From: Microcella humidisoli
Lineage (GTDB): Bacteria > Actinomycetota > Actinomycetes > Actinomycetales > Microbacteriaceae
Direction: 5' to 3'
DNA length: 64,000 bases
Assembly (NCBI RefSeq): GCF_024362325.1
Contig: NZ_CP101497.1
Coordinates: 1,984,001 to 2,048,000 of the forward strand
Part shown: positions 8,796-16,861 of the stretch, in pieces
How positions within the stretch are numbered: position 1 is the stretch's first letter
How the letters are laid out: each line of letters opens with the position of its first letter
Notes under the pieces: model-generated
Told to the model about the DNA's origin: nothing
Seen by the model: the letters and a program-made list of their open reading frames with translations, nothing else
The model's database searches: none
Translations under genes and position numbers: made by a program

Positions 8796-9317
8796 ATGCC
8801 CGAGTCGATCGAGCCGTTCGTGGCCGTCTACACCCAGCACCTGCCCGCCGTGAGCCGGTATCTCGCCCGCCGCGTCGACCGCTCCGACGTCGACGACCTC
8901 GCCGCTGACGTGTTCGCGATCGCCTGGCGCAAGCGGGACTCGGTGACGCCGGGGGAGGAGCTGCCGTGGCTGTATCGCATCGCCGCATTCCAGGTGGCGA
9001 ATCACCGCCGCCGGCTCGCCGCGCGGGCCTCGGTGCTCGGGCTGCTGTCGGTGCCCGACTCGGCGCCCTCGGCGGAATCCCTGGTGACGGCGGATGCGGA
9101 GCTCGCCCGGGCGTGGGCCGCCATCGGCCCGCGCGACCGCGAGGTGCTCGGCCTCGTCGTGCTGGACGACCTGTCGGTGGGCGATGCGGCGCTCGCGCTG
9201 GGGGTCAGCGCGAATGCGGTGAGCATCCGGCTGCACCGCGCGAAGAAGGCGCTCGCCGCGGCGCTCGAGGAACCGGGTTCGACGAGTTCTGAAAGATCGC
9301 CCGCCCCCGCGACATAA
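8796..9317 (+). CDS. ECF-type RNA polymerase sigma factor
   Basis: Sigma-70 family factor with only regions 2 and 4, 173 residues. Region 2 (about 11-75) contains DVDDLAADVFAIAWRKRD and the aromatic PWLYRIAAFQVANHRRR used in promoter opening. Region 4 (about 105-155) is a clear helix-turn-helix, DLSVGDAALALGVSANAVSIRLHRAKKAL. The frame is open far upstream, but this ATG is the first that gives a normal N-terminus, and it lies six bases after CAGACT. The next gene, seven bases downstream, is a membrane-anchored protein that sits where an anti-sigma factor would be expected. Confidence 0.85.
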   Translation: MPESIEPFVAVYTQHLPAVSRYLARRVDRSDVDDLAADVFAIAWRKRDSVTPGEELPWLYRIAAFQVANHRRRLAARASVLGLLSVPDSAPSAESLVTADAELARAWAAIGPRDREVLGLVVLDDLSVGDAALALGVSANAVSIRLHRAKKALAAALEEPGSTSSERSPAPAT

Positions 9318-9324
9318 ACCGGGT

Positions 9325-10815
9325 ATGAGTGACAACACCGACCCCCTGACCGATCGCCTGCGGCGTTCCGCTGGCACGGATGCTCCCGCTCCGGCACTGT
9401 CGCCCGAGCTCGTCGCGTCGGCCCCCGGCCGTCGCGCTCCCCGCCTCGTGAACCACGGGCGAACGACCCGCTTCGCGAGCGCCTCGCTCGCCGCGGTCGC
9501 TGCTGTCGCGGTCGGCTCGCTCGTGGTCACCAACCCCTTCGCTCCGCAGGCGCCGCTGTTCACGGCGGCCGCGGCGGGCAGCGGGCCGGCGAACGCGCAG
9601 AGCGCCGAGACGTCGGCGCTCGCCGATGAGGCCCGCATCGCCATGTGGATCGACTACGACTACGTGGCCGGCCCCGGCCTCGGCACCGAGGGTGGCAGCG
9701 GCGGGGTGTACCAGTTGCGTCGCGTCGGCAGCCCCGAGCAGGTGCTCGCCGACTTCGCTGAGCGGTTCGGCGTCGACGGTGAGGCTGTCGAGTCGGAGTA
9801 CTTCGACCCCGCGTGGCCGAGCTACGTCGTCGGCCCGGAGGACGGCTCGGGTCCGTCGATCATGGTGACCTGGAGCGGCACGGGCAACTGGTGGTACAAC
9901 AACCCCGGCGCTTACCCCGAGCCGGTGTGCGAGCTCGTCGAGTACGAGACCGAGAACGGCACCGAGGAGTTCGAGGAGTGCATCGCACCGGAGATCCCCG
10001 CGAGCGAGTCGCTCGCCCCGAGCGACGCCGAGGCCCGCGCCCAGGCCGCCGAGCTCTTCGCGTCGATGGGCATCGACGTGGCGCCCGGTGACGTGCGGGT
10101 GTTCTCTGACGTGTGGCAGACGATGGCGACCGCGAGCTTGCGCGTCGACGGCGTCGACACGGCGATCGACTACAGCGTGGCGTGGAGCCCGCTCGGCGAG
10201 ATCGCCTGGGCCTACGGTCACTCGATCGAGGTTGTCGACCGCGGCGACTTCGGCACGATCTCGGCGACCGCTGCGGTCGAGCGCCTCGACGACGGCCGCT
10301 GGTACGGCGCCGCTGGCCCCGAGTACCAGGGCGGCATGAACATCCTCGCCGCCGAGTCGGGTCTGGCGCGGGATGCGGTGCCGGCGACCGCGGGAGGGGA
10401 CACGTCGGTCTCGTCCCCGGCCGAGGAGCCGACCGAGCCGGGTACGTCTGGGGAGGAGCCCGTCGAGCCGACGGAGCCCACCGAGCCGACCGAGCCCGTG
10501 GAGCCGACGGAGCCGACCGAGCCGACGGAGCCCACCGAGCCGGTCGAGCCGACGGAGCCCGGCGAGGAGCCGATCGTGGAGCCCACGACGGAGCCGGCGC
10601 CGCTGCCCGAGCCCGAGCAGGTGACGGTGACGGTCGACTCGGCCGAGGCGACGCTGCTGCTCATGTGGGACGCCGACGGCAACGCTTGGCTCGTGCCGGG
10701 CTTCGCGATGCAGCACCCGGACGGTTTCTTCAACACGATCGTCTCGCTCGTCGACGGTGTCATCGAGCTGCCCGCACCCTTCGAGGGCGAGATCACCCCG
10801 TTCCTCGAAGACTGA
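9325..10815 (+). CDS. Membrane-anchored protein with PTEP-repeat stalk, possible anti-sigma/sensor partner
   Basis: 496 residues. A cytosolic segment of about 48 residues precedes one transmembrane helix (51-69). An extracellular domain with a Cys pair follows (CELVEYE...EECIAPE, probably a disulfide). Then comes a stalk of (Pro-Thr/Val-Glu-Pro) repeats at about 367-432 and a final domain of about 65 residues. The stalk looks long enough to cross the cell wall (inference). Position right after an ECF sigma gene suggests control of that factor, but the cytosolic part has no recognisable zinc-binding anti-sigma motif (HxxxCxxC). Its role is therefore inferred from context only. Confidence 0.6.
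   Translation: MSDNTDPLTDRLRRSAGTDAPAPALSPELVASAPGRRAPRLVNHGRTTRFASASLAAVAAVAVGSLVVTNPFAPQAPLFTAAAAGSGPANAQSAETSALADEARIAMWIDYDYVAGPGLGTEGGSGGVYQLRRVGSPEQVLADFAERFGVDGEAVESEYFDPAWPSYVVGPEDGSGPSIMVTWSGTGNWWYNNPGAYPEPVCELVEYETENGTEEFEECIAPEIPASESLAPSDAEARAQAAELFASMGIDVAPGDVRVFSDVWQTMATASLRVDGVDTAIDYSVAWSPLGEIAWAYGHSIEVVDRGDFGTISATAAVERLDDGRWYGAAGPEYQGGMNILAAESGLARDAVPATAGGDTSVSSPAEEPTEPGTSGEEPVEPTEPTEPTEPVEPTEPTEPTEPTEPVEPTEPGEEPIVEPTTEPAPLPEPEQVTVTVDSAEATLLLMWDADGNAWLVPGFAMQHPDGFFNTIVSLVDGVIELPAPFEGEITPFLED
10424..10620 (+). repeat. Tandem repeat coding for (PTEP/PVEP)n stalk
   Basis: Imperfect tandem 12-base units of the GAGCCGACGGAGCCC type encode about 14 tetrapeptides Pro-Thr/Val-Glu-Pro inside the sigma-linked membrane protein. 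Such in-frame repeats often vary in number between strains. Confidence 0.85.
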
Positions 10816-10827
10816 ACCTCCCGTGAA

Positions 10828-10865
10828 GACGGCGCCCCCGCAGGTTGGGCTGCGGGGGCGTCGTC
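10828..10865 (+). terminator. Strong intrinsic terminator hairpin after the sigma/membrane-protein pair
   Basis: A 16-bp stem (one G-U pair) with a six-base loop (GTTGGG) begins 12 bases after the stop codon. The core is CGCCCCCGCAG/CTGCGGGGGCG. Confidence 0.8.
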
Positions 10866-10903
10866 GTGCGCGCGTGCCCGGCGGACGCGGGCCGTTCCTC
10901 CCG

Positions 10904-10939
10904 GATCCAGCCCCAGATCCAGCCCCAGACCCAGGCCCA
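10904..10939. repeat. Three tandem 12-bp units
   Basis: GATCCAGCCCCA occurs twice in a row, followed by a diverged third copy (GACCCAGGCCCA). The stretch is non-coding and lies between the terminator and the large inverted repeat. Confidence 0.7.
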
Positions 10940-11005
10940 GACCTCGGCCGCGGTCCGTCGCTGGCGGGAGATCCTCCGGCAACGGGTCGGGGTCGCACTT
11001 CCCGT

Positions 11006-11066
11006 GACTTCCACGGATGCGGAAGTTCGCGAATCAAGTTCACGAAGTTCCGCATCCGTGGAAGCC
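11006..11066. repeat. 28-bp inverted repeat with 5-base loop
   Basis: Two arms of 28 bases (3 mismatches, one of them a G-U pair in RNA) are separated by TCAAG. The perfectly paired core is CTTCCACGGATGCGGAA against its complement. It stands 26 bases before the RraB-like gene and is too AT-poor and too long for a plain terminator. It could be a REP-like or miniature mobile remnant, or a protein-binding dyad. Confidence 0.7.
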
Positions 11067-11092
11067 AATGAGGTGGCCACCCCCTGCTGGCC

Positions 11093-11476
11093 ATGGGGAC
11101 TTCGCCCCGGTCGCCGACTCGACGACAGAAGCCACCGTCACGGAGCGCGTTCTCAACTGGCCACGCAGGCGACGATCAGCTCCTGGAAATCCTCAGCGAG
11201 CGCAGTGATCTCGCGAGCCCTCGCCATTGGGTTCACTTCCTCTACTTCCCCGACGAGTCGAGCGCTCGGACGGCCGCGGCGTCGGTCGAGGAAGCCGGGT
11301 GGGCGCTTCAGGCCGTGCAACCAGCAGCGACAGATAACGGCGATTGGATCGTCATCGCTGAACGCCACGACGCCGTCGTATCGCCCGACGCGGTGATGGA
11401 GGCCAGGATCTCCTTCGAGTCGATCGTGGCGGCGCATCCGGGTGCCGACTACGACGGTTGGGAAGCGAGTCTCTGA
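11093..11476 (+). CDS. RraB-like protein (ribonuclease E inhibitor family)
   Basis: Residues about 28-125 match the small alpha/beta RraB-type domain. Signs are DDQLLEILSERSD, then WVHFLYFPDESSARTAAASVEEAGW, then GDWIVIAE near 83 and an acidic C-terminus. In enterobacteria RraB binds RNase E and changes its target choice. In actinobacteria the role of this domain is not established. The first about 27 residues are Arg/Ser/Pro-rich and unlike the family, and no ribosome-binding site is seen, so the real start may lie elsewhere or the 5' end may be altered. Base composition is less GC-rich than the neighbours. The gene stands alone beside a tRNA-Gly scar. Confidence 0.6.
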   Translation: MGTSPRSPTRRQKPPSRSAFSTGHAGDDQLLEILSERSDLASPRHWVHFLYFPDESSARTAAASVEEAGWALQAVQPAATDNGDWIVIAERHDAVVSPDAVMEARISFESIVAAHPGADYDGWEASL

Positions 11477-11516
11477 GCCTCGACGGAGACCGGCGAGCCG
11501 GTCGTGTTCGGGAAGG

Positions 11517-11537
11517 TGGAGGGGCTGACGGGAATCG
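11517..11537 (-). repeat. Direct copy of the tRNA-Gly 3' end (att-like)
   Basis: These 21 bases are identical to 11670-11690, the last part of the tRNA-Gly gene (CCA, acceptor strand and part of the T arm). The copies lie 153 bases apart in the same orientation. Such a duplication at a tRNA 3' end is what tyrosine-recombinase integration leaves behind. No integrase is present here. Confidence 0.65.
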
Positions 11538-11669
11538 TCCCCACCGCCCCTCCACACGCCGCTGCGCGGCGCGCGGAGCCTCCGGCGGCGTGGGCCCACC
11601 CGAGGGTTCGATTCACGACAAAACGATCGCCGAGCCGCCTGGCCCCTGAGGGGCCAGCCGTCCCGGCGA

Positions 11670-11743
11670 TGGAGGGGCTGACGGGAATCGAACCCGCATC
11701 ATTAGTTTGGAAGACTAAGGCTTTACCACTAAGCTACAGCCCC
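11670..11743 (-). tRNA. tRNA-Gly (anticodon TCC)
   Basis: A 74-nt cloverleaf with encoded CCA. The acceptor stem is GGGGCTG/CAGCCCC, the D arm is GCTTAGTGGTAAAGC, the anticodon loop is CTTCCAA with TCC inside a TTAGT/ACTAA stem, and the T arm has TTCGATT. Its last 21 bases are repeated at 11517-11537. Confidence 0.95.
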
Positions 11744-11892
11744 GCATCGGGCTCGAAACCCGCGCAACCTCTAGGGTAACGCATCGGAGCGGGCACCCAG
11801 TGGAGGGGCCCGGCGACTCGGCTAGACTTGCCGAGGCCATTTTTCGAAGCGACGCCGCGTCGTGACGCTGACGTGGTCCACGGTCACGGTTT

Positions 11893-11969
11893 CGGGGCGT
11901 AGCTCAGCTTGGTAGAGCGCCCGCTTTGGGAGCGGGAGGCCGCAGGTTCAAATCCTGTCGCCCCGACCA
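11893..11969 (+). tRNA. tRNA-Pro (anticodon TGG)
   Basis: A 77-nt cloverleaf with encoded CCA. The acceptor stem is CGGGGCG/CGCCCCG, the anticodon stem CCCGC/GCGGG encloses the loop TTTGGGA, and the T loop is TTCAAAT. The trigger factor gene begins 46 bases downstream with no terminator between, so the two may share a transcript. A TAGACT hexamer about 65 bases upstream is a candidate -10. Confidence 0.96.
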
Positions 11970-12014
11970 GCACCCTCGCCCACGAACTCAGCACACATAT
12001 TCAGGAGAACCCCT

Positions 12015-13388
12015 TTGGTCCAGTCCACGGTCGAGAAGCTCAGCCCGACGCGCGTCAAGATCGCGATCACCGTCACGCCCGATGAGCTCAAGCCGAGCAT
12101 CCAGCACGCCTACAAGCACATCGCCGAGACGGTGAACATTCCGGGCTTCCGCAAGGGCAAGGTGCCGCCGCCCATCATCGATCAGCGCGTGGGCCGCGCC
12201 GAGGTGCTCAACCACGCGGTGAGCGAGGGCCTCGACGGCTTCTACCGCGCCGCCGTGCAGGAGCAGGGCCTGCGTGCCCTCGGTCGTCCTCAGGCCGACA
12301 TCGCCGAGTGGCCGAGCGAGAAGGACTTCTCGGGCGACCTGCTGGTCACGGTCGAGGTGGATGTTCGTCCCGAGTTCGAGATCCCCAAGTACGACGGCCT
12401 GAAGATCGAGGTCGACGCCACCGATGTGACCCCCGACGAGGTCGAGGCCGAGCTCGAGAACCTGCGCAGCCGCTTCGGCACGCTCGTGACGGTCGACCGT
12501 CCCGCCGCCAAGGGCGACTTCGTGCAGCTCGACCTCATCGCCACGGTCGGCGGCACGACGGTCGACACCGCCAACTCGATCTCGTACGAGCTCGGCTCGG
12601 GCGAGCTCATCGACGGCATCGACGACGCCGTCGAGACCCTCACGGCGGGCGAGACCATGACGTTCGAGTCGAAGCTGCTCGGCGGCGACCACGAGGGCGA
12701 GATGGCCCAGATCGAGGTCACCGTCATCTCGGTCAAGGAGCGCGAGCTTCCGGAGGCCGACGACGACTTCGCGCAGATCGCCAGCCAGTTCGACACGATC
12801 GGCGAGCTGCGGGCCGACGTGCGCGAGCAGCTGCTCAAGCAGAAGTCGTTCGGCCAGGGCGCGCAGGCGCGCGACAAGCTGCTCGCGGCACTGCTCGAGA
12901 AGGTCGAGATCCCGGTGCCTGACGCGCTCGTCGAGAACGAGGTGCACCGCCACCTCGAGAACGAGGGCCGCCTGGAGGACGACGAGCACCGCGCCGAAGT
13001 GACCGAGTCGAGCACGACGACGTTCCGCACGCAGATCTTCCTCGACGCGCTCGCCGAGAAGGAGGAGGTGAAGGTCAGCCAGGACGAGCTGACGCAGTAC
13101 CTCATCCAGGGCGCCGCTCAGTACGGCATGGAGCCGGGCGAGTTCATCAAGATCCTCGACCAGAACGGCCAGATCCCCGGCATGGTCGGCGAGGTCGCCC
13201 GTTCGAAGGCGCTCTCGGTCGCCCTCAGCAAGGCGAAGGTCGTCGACTCGAAGGGCAAGGCCGTCGACCTCACCGCGTTCACGGCCGCTGCCGTCGCGCC
13301 GGTCGCCGAGGCGATCGACACCGACGACCTCGAGGGTCACGATCACGATGACCACGGTTCTGACGAGCACAGCGGCCACGACCACTAG
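12015..13388 (+). CDS. tig: Trigger factor, ribosome-associated chaperone and prolyl isomerase
   Basis: Binds near the ribosomal exit tunnel (L23) and helps nascent chains fold. The 457 residues show the N-terminal ribosome-binding domain with the signature [12 protein letters not shown] (about 40-51). The FKBP-type PPIase domain follows (about 155-240, [15 protein letters not shown]...[15 protein letters not shown]), then the long helical C-terminal domain. The start is TTG with AGGAG seven bases upstream. The C-terminus ends in an unusual His/Asp-rich tail ([16 protein letters not shown]) that could bind metal. It lies upstream of clpP1-clpP2 as in many bacteria, here separated by two small genes. 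Confidence 0.96.
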   Translation: MVQSTVEKLSPTRVKIAITVTPDELKPSIQHAYKHIAETVNIPGFRKGKVPPPIIDQRVGRAEVLNHAVSEGLDGFYRAAVQEQGLRALGRPQADIAEWPSEKDFSGDLLVTVEVDVRPEFEIPKYDGLKIEVDATDVTPDEVEAELENLRSRFGTLVTVDRPAAKGDFVQLDLIATVGGTTVDTANSISYELGSGELIDGIDDAVETLTAGETMTFESKLLGGDHEGEMAQIEVTVISVKERELPEADDDFAQIASQFDTIGELRADVREQLLKQKSFGQGAQARDKLLAALLEKVEIPVPDALVENEVHRHLENEGRLEDDEHRAEVTESSTTTFRTQIFLDALAEKEEVKVSQDELTQYLIQGAAQYGMEPGEFIKILDQNGQIPGMVGEVARSKALSVALSKAKVVDSKGKAVDLTAFTAAAVAPVAEAIDTDDLEGHDHDDHGSDEHSGHDH

Positions 13389-13402
13389 GTCGCCGACCGT
13401 CA

Positions 13403-13436
13403 CGAGGGGCTCGGCGCTGCGGCGCCGGGCCCTTCG
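13403..13436. terminator. Terminator hairpin between tig and a convergent acetyltransferase gene
   Basis: A 15-bp stem (with G-U pairs) around the four-base loop TGCG begins 15 bases after the tig stop. Its position between convergent genes suggests use from both sides. Confidence 0.75.
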
Positions 13437-13445
13437 TCGTTCCCG

Positions 13446-14045
13446 CTAAGCCAGGCGCATCCCCATGATGATGCCGCCGTCGTCCTCTATGGCGAGCCGC
13501 ACGAACCCCAGGTGCTCGTAGAACGCGATCGCGCGGGCGTTCGTGCCCGAGACGCCGAGGTGCACGCCCGGCACCTCGCGCTCGCGCAGCTGACCGAGCA
13601 GGCGCTCGATGAGCGCGCGGCCGAGCCCGAGGCCTTGCGCGCGCGGCAGCAGGTTGATGTGCAGGTGCGCCGGGTACGCACCGGTGATGGATGCGGGGGT
13701 CCCCTCGGGAGCGTGCAGCAGCGCGACGAGCTCCTGGTCGCGATCGCGGCGCGGGGCCTGCAGGGGGTACCGGTCGCGCAGCGCCGGCCACCACATCCGT
13801 TCGCACCATGCCTCGAACGTGACGGTGTCGGCGGTCGCGACGAGGTAGCCGGTGGGGCCGTCGTCGTCGACGACGATCGTGGCGAGACCGGGGTCGGCGA
13901 CGAGGTGCGGAGCGGCCCAGTGGTGGGCGAGCAGCTCCGGGGCGTCGTACTGTCCGCTCGCGTCGCGGCCGTCGTCACCCGTGAGTGTGCAGATGCGCAT
14001 GACGGCGGGCAGATCGTCGAGGGTGGCGGGGCGCAGCAGGGGCAT
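13446..14045 (-). CDS. GNAT family N-acetyltransferase
   Basis: Acetyl-CoA-dependent acyltransferase of unknown substrate, 199 residues. The C-terminal half has the acetyl-CoA pyrophosphate loop RAQGLGLGRALIERLL and the motif-B element GVSGTNARAIAFYEHLGF that is typical of the fold. The N-terminus reads MPLLRPATLDDLPAVMRIC, an ordinary GNAT beginning. An insert with EGTPASITGAYPAHLHINLL precedes the acetyl-CoA site, as in the glucosaminidase-linked acetyltransferase group. It is convergent with tig and divergent from the lipoprotein gene. TACAGT stands six bases before the ATG. Confidence 0.85.
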   Translation of the reverse strand: MPLLRPATLDDLPAVMRICTLTGDDGRDASGQYDAPELLAHHWAAPHLVADPGLATIVVDDDGPTGYLVATADTVTFEAWCERMWWPALRDRYPLQAPRRDRDQELVALLHAPEGTPASITGAYPAHLHINLLPRAQGLGLGRALIERLLGQLREREVPGVHLGVSGTNARAIAFYEHLGFVRLAIEDDGGIIMGMRLA

Positions 14046-14057
14046 GCAGCCACTGTA
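14046..14057 (-). promoter_or_regulatory. Leaderless -10 element of the acetyltransferase gene
   Basis: On the minus strand TACAGT is followed by GGCTGC and ATG. There is no Shine-Dalgarno sequence. Confidence 0.5.
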
Positions 14058-14078
14058 GAGGCGGGTACTTTTTGCTCA

Positions 14079-14113
14079 TTGCCCCCGACATGCCGCGGGA
14101 GTAGCGTCACCGC
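14079..14113 (+). promoter_or_regulatory. Leaderless promoter of the DUF4333 lipoprotein
   Basis: TTGCCC (-35), a 17-base spacer, TAGCGT (-10), six bases, then ATG. This is the clearest complete example of the leaderless promoter pattern in the window. Confidence 0.6.
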
Positions 14114-14695
14114 ATGAGTCGTCTTCTTCCTCTCGCCGCGGGTGCAGCGGCCGCCCTGCTGCTGCTTGCCGGCTGTGCCGCGCCCATCGACACCTCGAAT
14201 GCCGAGCGCGTCGACGGCGCCGTCACGGTGCCCGCCTCGGATCTCGCCCTCGCGGCGGAGGGCGTCGTGCTCGAGCAGGGCTTCACGGTCGAGATCGACT
14301 GCGGTTCGGCAGACGTGCCGCTCGAGGTCGGGGCTTCGGTCGAGTGCTCGGCGTTCGACCCGGCGACCGAGTCGACGGGCGGCTACGTCGTGACGATCAC
14401 GGCGGTCGACGGCACCGACTACGAGATCGAGGTCGTGGGCTCGGAGGCGACGCCTCAGCCCGCGCCCGAGTCGGCGCTCGAGAGCGCGCAGGCGTTCGCC
14501 GACCTCACCGCGCAGGCCATCACCGACTCGCTCGGTGAGGCCCCGTTCGTCGACTGCGGCACCGACGACATCGAGATCTTCGAAGGCCAGGACGTGCGCT
14601 GCGCCTACGAGACCTCGTCGGCGAGCGGCTTCGTCGTGGCGACGGTCACGTCGTTCGACGGCTCGTTCTACGAGATCTCGGTCGTCGAAGAGTAG
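14114..14695 (+). CDS. Lipoprotein with two DUF4333 domains
   Basis: Surface lipoprotein of 193 residues. The signal peptide ends in the lipobox LLAGC, with Cys at about 21. Two similar domains follow. Each has one Cys after the start (IDCGS, VDCGT) and another about 17-20 residues later (VECSA, VRCAY), then a beta-hairpin ending YEIxVV. This is the actinobacterial DUF4333 pattern, function unknown. The Cys pairs probably form disulfides. It lies between tig and clpP1 but has its own promoter. Confidence 0.82.
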   Translation: MSRLLPLAAGAAAALLLLAGCAAPIDTSNAERVDGAVTVPASDLALAAEGVVLEQGFTVEIDCGSADVPLEVGASVECSAFDPATESTGGYVVTITAVDGTDYEIEVVGSEATPQPAPESALESAQAFADLTAQAITDSLGEAPFVDCGTDDIEIFEGQDVRCAYETSSASGFVVATVTSFDGSFYEISVVEE

Positions 14696-14815
14696 CCGCG
14701 GGGCAGGGCCCTCCCCGCGAGTTCGCCGAGCACGGCTCTGCCCACGGCGAACACGGCCGTTCGCGCTCGTGCGCTTCTGTAGATTCGAAGCACGAGACGA
14801 ACAGGAGCTCCTTCC

Positions 14816-15403
14816 ATGGCTGAACCGGCAATGCCGAACAGTGTTTTCGACCGACTGCTGAAAGACCGCATCATCTGGCTGGGGTCGGAGGTGCGCGATG
14901 AGAACGCCAACGAGATCGCGGCCAAGCTGCTGCTGCTCGCGGCGGAGGACTCTGAGAAAGACATCTACCTCTACATCAACTCGCCCGGTGGCTCGATCAC
15001 GGCCGGCATGGCGATCTACGACACGATGCAGTTCGTGCCCAACGACATCGTCACGGTCGGCATCGGCATGGCGGCCTCGATGGGCCAGCTGCTGCTGACG
15101 GCGGGCACGAAGGGCAAGCGCTACATCACGCCGAACGCGCGCGTGCTGCTGCACCAGCCGCACGGCGGCTTCGGCGGCACGGCGAGCGACATTCAGACGC
15201 AGGCGCAGCTCATCACCGACATGAAGCACCGCCTCGCCGAGATCACGGCGGCCCAGACGGGCAAGTCGGTCGAGCAGGTCAATGCCGACGGCGACCGCGA
15301 CCGCTGGTTCACGGCGGAGGAGGCCTTGGCCTACGGCTTCGTCGACCACATCCGCGCCTCGGCTGCCGACATCGTCGGCGGCGGCGGCACGGCTGACAAG
15401 TAA
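14816..15403 (+). CDS. clpP1: ATP-dependent Clp protease proteolytic subunit 1
   Basis: Serine protease subunit that forms heptameric rings. In actinobacteria ClpP1 and ClpP2 assemble into one mixed tetradecamer fed by ClpX or ClpC. The catalytic triad is in place: Ser88 in GMAASMGQ, His113 in LLHQPHGG and Asp162 in GDRDRWF. NSPGG (55-59) forms the substrate channel. The ATG is preceded by an AGGAG at a somewhat long distance. A TAGATT 36 bases upstream is a candidate -10. clpP2 follows after 27 bases, in one operon. Confidence 0.97.
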   Translation: MAEPAMPNSVFDRLLKDRIIWLGSEVRDENANEIAAKLLLLAAEDSEKDIYLYINSPGGSITAGMAIYDTMQFVPNDIVTVGIGMAASMGQLLLTAGTKGKRYITPNARVLLHQPHGGFGGTASDIQTQAQLITDMKHRLAEITAAQTGKSVEQVNADGDRDRWFTAEEALAYGFVDHIRASAADIVGGGGTADK

Positions 15404-15430
15404 CGCGCCGAGAGACGAAGGACGACACTC

Positions 15431-16093
15431 ATGGAATTCCCCACCTACGGCGCCGCGAACCCCGGCATGCCCAGCAGCCGTTACATCCTGCCGAGCTTCG
15501 AGGAGCGCACCGCCTACGGCTACAAGCGGCAAGACCCCTACGCGAAGCTGTTCGAAGACCGCATCATCTTCCTCGGCGTGCAGGTCGACGACGCCTCGGC
15601 CGACGACGTCATGGCGCAGCTGCTCGTGCTCGAGTCGCAAGACCCCGACCGCGACATCGTCATGTACATCAACAGCCCCGGCGGCTCGTTCACGGCCATG
15701 ACGGCGATCTACGACACGATGCAGTACATCCGTCCGCAGATCCAGACGGTCGTGCTCGGCCAGGCGGCCTCGGCCGCGGCCGTGCTGCTCGCGGCGGGCT
15801 CGCCGGGCAAGCGCCTCGCGCTGCCGAACGCGCGCGTGCTCATCCACCAGCCCGCGACGGGCGATGCCGGCCGCGGTCAGGCGAGCGACATCGAGATCCA
15901 GGCGAAAGAGATCGCGCGCCTGCGCGAGTGGCTCGAGCACACGCTCTCGAAGCACTCGAACCGCACGGTCGAGCAGGTCAACAAAGACATCGACCGCGAC
16001 AAGATCCTCATCGCCGACGAGGCCCTCGAGTACGGCCTCATCGACCAGGTGCTCACGAGCCGCAAGACGCTGCCGGCGGCCATCGCCTCGTAA
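15431..16093 (+). CDS. clpP2: ATP-dependent Clp protease proteolytic subunit 2
   Basis: Second ClpP paralogue, 220 residues, partner of ClpP1 in the mixed protease. The triad is Ser114 in GQAASAAA, His139 in LIHQPATG and Asp190 in DIDRDKIL. The N-terminus is longer than in ClpP1 and may be processed, as reported for other actinobacteria. NSPGGS is present. The gene ends at a perfect 17-bp terminator. In most relatives clpX follows at once; here a copper-type operon on the other strand comes first. Confidence 0.97.
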   Translation: MEFPTYGAANPGMPSSRYILPSFEERTAYGYKRQDPYAKLFEDRIIFLGVQVDDASADDVMAQLLVLESQDPDRDIVMYINSPGGSFTAMTAIYDTMQYIRPQIQTVVLGQAASAAAVLLAAGSPGKRLALPNARVLIHQPATGDAGRGQASDIEIQAKEIARLREWLEHTLSKHSNRTVEQVNKDIDRDKILIADEALEYGLIDQVLTSRKTLPAAIAS

Positions 16094-16110
16094 CGCACCG
16101 TCCGTTCACG

Positions 16111-16150
16111 ACGAGAGCCCCGCATCCGATTCAGGATGCGGGGCTCTCGT
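16111..16150. terminator. Bidirectional terminator between clpP2 and copC
   Basis: A perfect 17-bp stem (ACGAGAGCCCCGCATCC and its complement) with a six-base loop, 18 bases after the clpP2 stop and 18 bases before the end of the convergent CopC gene. Confidence 0.9.
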
Positions 16151-16168
16151 CGATCGCCGGGTGAGGGT

Positions 16169-16849
16169 CTATTCCTCCTCGGGCGCGTCGGGCGCCGCGG
16201 CCTCGGATTCGTCGAGTGCACGGTTGCGGCGCCAGAGCACGACGCCGGCGACCACTCCCGCCACCACCAGCACGCCGACGATCGCGAGCACAACGCCGAT
16301 GACGGTTCCCGACTCGTCGGGAACCGCGGGCGCGGCAGGTTCGCTCGACTCGGGCTGTGCCACGGCTGTCTCGCTCGGCTCGGCGGTCGGCGTCGGCTGC
16401 ACCGTTTCGAGCGGCTCGCCGCACACCGGAGCCTCCGTGCGGCCCGGCGAACCGACGGCATCGGCGGCGGGATCGAATCGGAAGGTCAGCTGGTCAGAGA
16501 GCGTGTGTCCATCGGCGGAGATGTACTGGAACGTCATGGTGTACGTGCCAGCGCCGCCGAGCGCACCCGGAGTCGACATCGATGGCCCTTGCACGGTGAC
16601 GCAGCCGTCTCCGTAGAAGAGCCCGTTGTCGTCGGTGACTTGGATCGCGAACCCCGCCCCTTCGCCGCCCAGGTCGAGCATGCTGTCGTTGACCGTCACC
16701 ACGAAGAACTCCGGAATCGACGTCAGCACCTCGCCCTCGGCAGGAGTCGATGACACGACGTAGTTGTGTGCGGCGGCCGGCGAGACCGCAGCGAGGCTGA
16801 GGCCGGCCGCGATCACGCCGACGCCCACGATGCGTGCGATGGTGTGCAT
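16169..16849 (-). CDS. CopC-domain copper-binding protein with C-terminal membrane anchor
   Basis: Exported copper protein, 226 residues. The signal peptide ends ...SPAAA before His28, which would become the N-terminal residue and supply the histidine brace for Cu(II). A second conserved His lies in SADGHTLS. The CopC beta-barrel spans about 28-125. A Pro/Glu/Ser-rich linker follows, and one transmembrane helix (about 183-207) ends in a basic then acidic tail. The gene is last in a three-gene operon, 12 bases after the YcnI gene. GAAGGGA precedes the ATG. A role in copper loading or uptake is inferred from the family and its neighbours. Confidence 0.88.
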   Translation of the reverse strand: MHTIARIVGVGVIAAGLSLAAVSPAAAHNYVVSSTPAEGEVLTSIPEFFVVTVNDSMLDLGGEGAGFAIQVTDDNGLFYGDGCVTVQGPSMSTPGALGGAGTYTMTFQYISADGHTLSDQLTFRFDPAADAVGSPGRTEAPVCGEPLETVQPTPTAEPSETAVAQPESSEPAAPAVPDESGTVIGVVLAIVGVLVVAGVVAGVVLWRRNRALDESEAAAPDAPEEE

Positions 16850-16861
16850 GGTTTTTCCCTT

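Noticed and set aside
11538..11669. The 132 bases between the two tRNA-Gly 3'-end copies as a second tRNA or small gene
   Set aside because: Only the 3' end of the tRNA is copied; no cloverleaf and no coding frame with a start signal.
14740..14780. ClgR-type operator upstream of clpP1 (CGC...GCG elements near CGTTCGCGCTCGTGCGC)
   Set aside because: The half-site spacing does not match the consensus I know for ClgR, and such CG-rich matches are expected by chance here.
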